Origin: Parapristionchus giblindavisi
Taxonomy: Eukaryota > Nematoda > Chromadorea > Rhabditida > Diplogasteridae
DNA length: 64,000 nt
Assembly (NCBI GenBank): GCA_943737045.1
Contig: CALSFV010000202.1
Span: 1,240,001 to 1,304,000 of the forward strand
Direction: 5' to 3'
Positions 57,674-64,000 of this stretch are shown here, one piece after another. Made by a program: the position numbers and the translations under genes. Each line of letters opens with the position of its first letter. The first letter of the stretch is position 1. Under the pieces are notes generated by a model that did not search any database, had not been told where the DNA came from, and worked only from the letters and a program-made list of their open reading frames with translations.

Positions 57674-60600
57674 TTAGGCATTGAGATACGGAGTAGAGTA
57701 GACCATACTGAAGATACAAAGGAGAACAAAGAAAGTAAAGATGATTAGACAAAGGCGATCGAGGGCCATCGCAGCGAACTTCCATTCCTCCTGGAGAACT
57801 TTGTATTATTTTGTTTGAAAATTACCTTATAACAACGTTTTTTTATTTACTATTATATATTATTATTGCAGATTTAATGATTAGAATTAATTTTTTAAAC
57901 AATTAATATAACGTTATCGTTAACTTAAATTGTTAAGAAAACAACCATAGTACTCGATTCCCCATCTTCCTCATCTTCATCTGTATTCATATTCCTCACG
58001 TTTTCGTGGATATGAGTGTAGTAGGCTAGTACAGCCTCTTGATAGGCATCCTTGCAGGTCTCATCTAATAATGTCACCATCGTTAAAGAGAAGGGTCGTT
58101 GTATCGGGACGAGTCATTTTTAACTCGACTCAATAACTCCCCAACTTAATGTATTCCACATTATAATGTACATTATATTTTCATTATTTCATTCTCGTAG
58201 TATCACAACCTTTCACTTTTTATAACCATATTTTTTAATTGCCCATGGAAAATAAATATATTATTATTATGTATGCGATAAATGATAAATGATAAATTCG
58301 GTGCCTGAAAACACCTGGGTCACTATTCAAGGTAAATACTACTAAAAACATCATCGCTGTGCCCTACACAACATTTTTATCATACCCTCTCACTAGTTTA
58401 TATTTAGAACTTGCAAAATAAATTAAATTAATTATTATTACAATATAAACCGTATTCAGTACAGATATATGTAGACATACAATGATATATTAGTATAAAA
58501 ATACAGTACCCAATCGCTCAGCATCCTCCATACATCTATTCAGATATTTCTCCATCCGTTCGGAAATCGACAACGAATATTTATTTTCACGTGAAGAGCG
58601 AGGAACGAAGATTCCTGCACCGACCTTAATTTAGTAATTATTTTGGTACATTAATTGAGCAATTGCAAAAAAGGTTAATTTAATTTAAAAAAAGAAATTG
58701 CCTTTCTTTCCAAGTGTAATTTCTGATTAGGAAGACTGGACAGTTTATCGATAAGCCCAGTTGTCTGCTCACTATCTTCATTAACAGAGTTGTCAGAGAC
58801 CAATTCGAAGTTCTCCTGCTTCACCAGGTTTTTCTGAAATAAACGCCTTCATTGTTCAGCGTTCTTTTCTACGTGACAGAGATTCCTTGTTCGCTTATAT
58901 ACAAATTTAAATATATTTAAAATATAAAAACCCCCGACCGCTTTTCTTCTTTCGTCCATAAGACATTCGGGACATTCACATTCTCCTTCTGGATGAAGAG
59001 CAAGGATTGTATGAGGAATGGTAGATGTATTAGTTGGAGTGCTGAAGATTTAATGAATTATTTTGTTGATAAGTAAACCCGAATCAAACAATGCAACTTA
59101 CGCAATGCCTTGTAAGTGGCATCAACTCACACAAAACATTAAAAGTAAAAGCAATGATATTGTCCGTCAATCAAAAACGGTCATGGAGACGGTTCCTTTT
59201 AGGGTTCCACACTCTATAAAAGCGAAACGAAAGAAAAAGAAAGAATTTACCGTTTTAACTTGTAAAGCTCGTGAGGTGCTTGTTTCAGGCACGCATCACA
59301 TTCTGGTTCTTCTTCGTCGTCTTCATGTTTGAACTCTTTCTTTCTATGATAAGTCACTCCAGGTCTCGTCATCATCAACATCCATGGTAGCCATACAAGG
59401 AAGATTTGATAGAACTGAAGTTTTTTTCTATTGTTCATTATTAACGTTCTATTGTAATTGGTTGAATTTTGATGCAAAATAGATGTAACTTCAAAAAAAT
59501 ATTTAATTCTGGACATTTCAAAAACTGTCTTGTCGTGCTAATTTTGCACGTTTACAATGTAATAACCTCAACCAAACTGGAATCCTATGAGAAATTAATT
59601 GGCTTACTGTATTACTCATTCTATGATTGTCCTCTTGTCGATATCTGATATTGAGGACAGTAATTGTGAAAGCGGTTGAGGCCGAGATGATAAGAGTTAG
59701 AGTTGAAAAGAATATTCCTGAAATATACAAAATAAATTATTTCTATGATATTCAAGAAAAGCTTTGATTAGACAACAACCAACCAAGAATGGGAACAGAC
59801 TCTGATGTCGGAGGCGTCATCTCACTTACTATAGTAACGAAGAAACAGATCGAGAGAAGTATGGTAGTCTCTTAATTATACAACAATTTAGTGCCTCATT
59901 GTGGAATCACTACTTTGACATACAATCAATAGTCAAATTCAATTCGAACAATTGTTATCGGTATACAAAGAAAATATTGCAAAAAAAACACTCACGGAAT
60001 CCTATTTTCTCGCTCATATCGTGTGCAGGAAGACAGAAACCCAACAACGTCATGACGGATATGAGAAGTGAAGGAAGGACAATGTTGAATAGGTAGAATA
60101 GGGTTCGTCTGCACAAAATAAGCATTTGTTTCTATATTACTTTGTTCACGTTAGTATAGAGGAATCGAATGTGGAACTGATTTTGTTTCTTAACCTATAC
60201 CATATCTCCACCGTATCCTTTATCACATACCTTCTAAGATTCAGATAAAACGTCAGCACTGGCACGATCTGCTTCGTTCGAGGACATATACTCTCTCTAC
60301 GCACAGCCGGAGTGCCTGACAAACACAGTGGCCGTATGCAAGAACCATTTTCCAGGAAAATGTGATGTCATCAGCGTAGGCGGAGGCGTTTTCCAAAAAT
60401 CCTCCGCCTACGCTAATGACGTCACATTTTCACGGAAAACAGTTTTCCCGTTGTTCTTGCATACGGCACAGCAGAATAGAATATTTTAAAATCAGTGCCA
60501 AGGGTCTTAAATTTCTTCTTGTTGGGCAAGTAATATATTTCATAACTTAGATATGCGTGTTGCGTAACTCTTTCTTGGAATCAACTATATCTACAATAAG

Positions 60601-62502
60601 AAAAGGAATACGTTTAAAAAAATTTCATTAACTTGAATATTGGAATATAAATATTGCACCACATTTCTCTCAATTATATTAGATTGTAAATATATTTTAC
60701 TCACTCATCAATCTCCATTCTCCATTCGGTGTGTACGTGGAAAGATCCATCGCATCTGAATAATTATCTAATATATTATTACCACAGAGAAGAATCATAC
60801 CTTTGTCACTATCACCACTGAATCGGAGGTCAACCAACTTTCCGTGTGACATCCACGATCCGAACTATAAACAAATATTTTGCAAAATATTTTTTTCGAT
60901 TATCTAGATCTTAATAGTGAGTGTCTGTGATATCAAGCACCTAAAGACAAATTAAACTTGCCCGAAAAAGTACGGGTACACTATAGATTTTGAATTGAAA
61001 AATTCCCTCGCATTATAAACTTCAGAAACAATGTACACATGTAAATTTGAGATGAAATTGAGAATATACCTGACATGTAAATACATTGAATAAACCACGG
61101 GATAATAAAAATTCAAAAGCTACATTGTCTATTCTCGTCTATTCTATTCTCTATTCTACCATCTCTTCTCGGACAAGTGTGATTTTTCTTTTAATTACTT
61201 TTTTAGCAATAATGGATTTTTTGTCCTCTAATGGACGTCATAAAAACTACTTTATCTCACTGACTATGAAACTCACGGTTAAGAATTTCAGAAACTAAAA
61301 ATATTTATACGCATCAGAAATAAATTATGCGCCTCAGGGCGGCGACGCATGTACAAAACTCGGCTGGTCTGTAGTGTATGATACTAACCTGGAGTAAACA
61401 CGATTGATCGTCAAAAGGGAAGTAGGTGATGTCCATTTTACACGAGGCGAGAAAAATACCGGGTGGAACCCAGTTAACCTCTCCCGTATTATATACTACT
61501 TCATTTGATTGGTATGCAGAGTCGAAGTCCTCGTTAGCACTGAAATTATGATATTTAAAAAAAAACCAGTTAAATTGAAGGATATTCTGAATCATACTTG
61601 GAATACAGAATCAAAGTACTCAATGATTCGTTGAAAATGTAAACAATCCCAGTTGTACTTATTGTTGAGATTGAAATAACTCACCTATTGTAGAGCAGAA
61701 TGTCCGGCCTCCAGATCATATGTTCTGCCCCCGCAAATCGAACACTCGTGATGTTTCCGTACTTGCTTGGGTCCCACGCAAGTCGATAATCTGTCCAAGC
61801 CTAAAACAGTGTCCATTGGACATATTTAAAAAAATATTTGTGCAAGTACTCACATATCTCAGCCACGCATTGATTTCAATAATTTGATTCTTTCCATCCT
61901 ATAATGAAATGAACATTCGTTGGCACAAAGATAACATGTGTGCTTCGATGAAATAAAATAGAAATGCTATGAAAATGAAAATGTCGATTTTTCGTGAAAT
62001 TTAAACTGTACATCGATGTAAAGACATAGGCAACGATGGTAAACGCTTCAATTCTCGAAGCGTTTTATACACAAAAAAATAAGTGGGAGGCCAACCAGAG
62101 CCATTATCTGTTGTAAATGAATCTTCATCTCTATTTTGACTGATTCAGAAACATTCATAGCTGGTCGAACGAGTCGATTGTAGTTGGTGAGAAGTTCCCT
62201 AAAGAATAAGCAGAATTTTCTAAATGTTGATGTCCTTTTCCCGGGTTTTTTTTATTTCGTTAGAGCACAATATCATACATAGAAGATCAGTCATATTTAT
62301 GAAATGAAGGACGAAATCGAAGACTGATTTACGGAATGTAGAAAAATTTCAATAAATTGTAAACCAATAAATAATACCTGTAAAGTGCACTTTCGGCCTT
62401 GCTCGCATCACAACTTCGGAGGGACAATATCAAAAAGAACAGTAATGATATGAACATAGACTTGAAGGCAATGGGTAGATCACTCCTCGAAGATCCTCTC
62501 AT
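57674..62502 (-). CDS. Nicotinic receptor-type Cys-loop channel subunit
   Basis: Ligand-gated cation channel subunit of the plasma membrane. Eighteen exons on the minus strand: 62378-62502, 62096-62198, 61854-61898, 61685-61800, 61389-61539, 60801-60864, 60705-60755, 60569-60590, 60231-60296, 59996-60108, 59784-59870, 59608-59717, 59260-59414, 58939-59041, 58702-58833, 58510-58624, 57946-58064, 57674-57790. They total 597 codons plus stop. Signal peptide 1-32; [28 protein letters not shown]; Cys-loop Cys163-Cys177 ([15 protein letters not shown]); [10 protein letters not shown] before M1; M2 [20 protein letters not shown] with Glu at -1' and Leu at 9', a cation-channel pattern; M4 near 570-590. 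Loop C ([11 protein letters not shown]) lacks the vicinal cysteine pair, so it is a non-alpha-type subunit. The M2 resembles the DEG-3 group (weak inference). Exon 8 is only 22 bases, the donor of exon 14 (GTCGGG) is poor, and the intron after exon 15 appears to be GC-AG. Confidence 0.9.
60331..60467. mobile_element. 137-bp palindromic MITE in receptor intron
   Basis: Ends GCCGTATGCAAGAAC and GTTCTTGCATACGGC are exact reverse complements. The core pairs again (agcgtaggcggagg with cctccgcctacgct) around a loop of about 14 bases. It lies in the intron between the 22-base exon 8 and exon 9. Non-coding hairpin element. Confidence 0.8.
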
Positions 62503-64000
62503 CGTTCACTCTTTCTTTGTTGTCTCTCGTCTATGATACTCCTCTATCTGTTTGTCCACTGTGAAATGATCTCCTATGAGAGATGAGGCATAGAATCAAT
62601 TAATCAATCAGTCAAGTAAATGTTATATGCAATATAACTAAATAGTGAAAACTTGGAGATATTGAACGATAATCAAGCTAGCATTATGTATCTAGTGAAG
62701 AGAATACCCACATAATTAGTAATAACCGAACAATACGCCATTTTTATTTATTTATTCCATCAATTCCATGTAGGAAGGGGTGATATAAGGGAAAATACAG
62801 GAAAAGGAATAGACGGATTTCCGTCGCCTAAGGCGATTATGTTTGTGGTACGGTGACAGTTTATAATGGGAAGTGTTTCAGGTAAGAACTCAAGAAAATT
62901 GAATGATAACATTAGAAGGGAGATTTATCAGTCCTGTACGGCAGGGATTAGAACAGGCCGCTATATTAAACGAAAGTTGATTCTATCCAGGGACGATGCC
63001 TGCAAACAGGCCGTATATCTAATTCTGAATGGTTATTCGAATGTCATCTACATATATCTCTCGTTTTTTTCTTGGAGAGCATATAAATTAGCGGCGATCA
63101 TGGTTCCTTTATATTTAGAGACCTTCCTCTCTCACCCATTCATTCTTCCCCGACTCGTAGTCGTGTCATATCGATTTGGATGATCGTCTTTAAATCGAAT
63201 CATATTTCGGACATTCGATCGGAATCAAGAGGACGAGCACGATGTCTCACTGAGAAGTCGGGGTATCAACCATTTTATTGATTAATATATCATCATTTAT
63301 TATTTATATCTATGCAAAAACAGACATCTAGCGCGAAAAGGAAACGGTAGTATGGCCGATTTAGGTGAATGTTGTAGGGATTTCTTATAGTACTCTGGGA
63401 ACGGTACAATATAGTAGTCTTATATCCTTGCTGCCTTCCCTTCATTTTGGTCTGGCGCTGCATGATTAATAGCCAGAGTATAATTACACATTCGAAAAGA
63501 GCCATGTAGCGACGATGATGAGCTTTTGCTTGATTTATTGGCTGAAGGTATTCCTCAATTCTGCAGAAAGGGAAAAAGTGAGAGAGCAGCGGATTTTAGT
63601 TAAACTGATCTTTCAAACGAGGGTAGTGTAAAAAGAACAGCTTTTTCCCTGTGGTATAAATCCATATCATTATCGATATATCCATAGATATTGAAAGCGT
63701 ATTCAAAGAATGCTCTACCCTGATTTCTTCAATCTTAATGGACGAAAATAATTATTAAAATAGAAATATTTCTAAAAAATAGTAGTAGAAAAGATGATTA
63801 GCAGAAACTTCACCACGAAATATATAGGAAATGATGATTGGATCTTTTTGCATGCTCTCCATATAGTTTTTGCCCATCTTCGATTGACTATGTTCATCTA
63901 TGGGAGTCAGTCTCTTACGCTTACGAAATTAACTGCGCCTATCATCGACTTAGCAGCGCATCATATTCACTCAAGCAAATATTTTAAATATGTTTAAAAT
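62503..64000. other. Receptor 5' flank and unassigned sequence
   Basis: Upstream of the minus-strand receptor gene. A plus-strand frame at 62866-63183 (105 codons) has no recognisable domain. Its first 16 bases, ATGGGAAGTGTTTCAG, are followed by a consensus donor (gtaaga), so it could be a first exon of a gene that leaves the window. Nothing else is supported. Confidence 0.35.

Noticed and set aside
1..64000. CRISPR arrays, operons, bacterial promoters or phage
   Set aside because: The sequence is clearly eukaryotic with spliced genes; no regularly spaced short repeats with unique spacers were seen.

Overview
The window looks like genomic DNA from a nematode. It is AT-rich, genes are broken into many small exons with GT-AG introns, and the products include a nematode-type troponin I, a cuticlin-type ZP-domain protein with a furin site and C-terminal membrane anchor, a transthyretin-like (TTL) secreted protein and a DEG-3-like nicotinic receptor subunit. 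All gene models were assembled by hand from splice signals, codon phase and family motifs; exon lengths close in frame in every model, but no transcript evidence was available.

Layout: troponin I (375-2860, +); a 4.9 kb gene-poor stretch of purine/pyrimidine-rich low complexity; an unrecognised Ser/Pro-rich coiled-coil protein (7785-14479, +) whose introns carry a TA-flanked foldback MITE and a 2.6 kb inverted repeat; the ZP-domain gene (15541-21673, -); a TTL gene (25252-27268, -); plasmanylethanolamine desaturase PEDS1/Kua (29381-31651, +). From 32.0 to 46.9 kb the DNA is almost entirely mobile or foldback sequence. It holds a 12.3 kb palindrome (32003-44317) whose right arm was later split by a Penelope-like retroelement (39626-43395, 18-bp target duplication), a second inverted-repeat element (44431-45978) and a TA-flanked MITE (46539-46928). 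Then come a GPAT3/4-type glycerol-3-phosphate acyltransferase (47341-55781, -) and a Cys-loop receptor subunit (57674-62502, -). The last 1.5 kb has no gene I can support.

The Penelope-like element has its GIY-YIG nuclease upstream of the reverse transcriptase, the permuted order known from Naiad/Chlamys-type elements. Just before its 3' end lies an RNA motif with all hammerhead ribozyme core strands (CUGANGA, GAAA, GUC) but in a strand order that no circular permutation of the classical hammerhead gives. The CUGANGA strand sits in the loop of its own upstream hairpin and would dock onto a second hairpin carrying the cleavage strand and GAAA strand. A second copy at 54574-54651, inside a GPAT intron on the opposite strand, keeps the core and the fold while most helix sequences differ, which amounts to covariation. 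I regard this split hammerhead-like motif as the most interesting observation in the window.

The host genes do not form one pathway: muscle contraction (troponin I), neuromuscular signalling (receptor subunit), cuticle/apical matrix (ZP, TTL) and ether/glycerolipid synthesis (PEDS1, GPAT).
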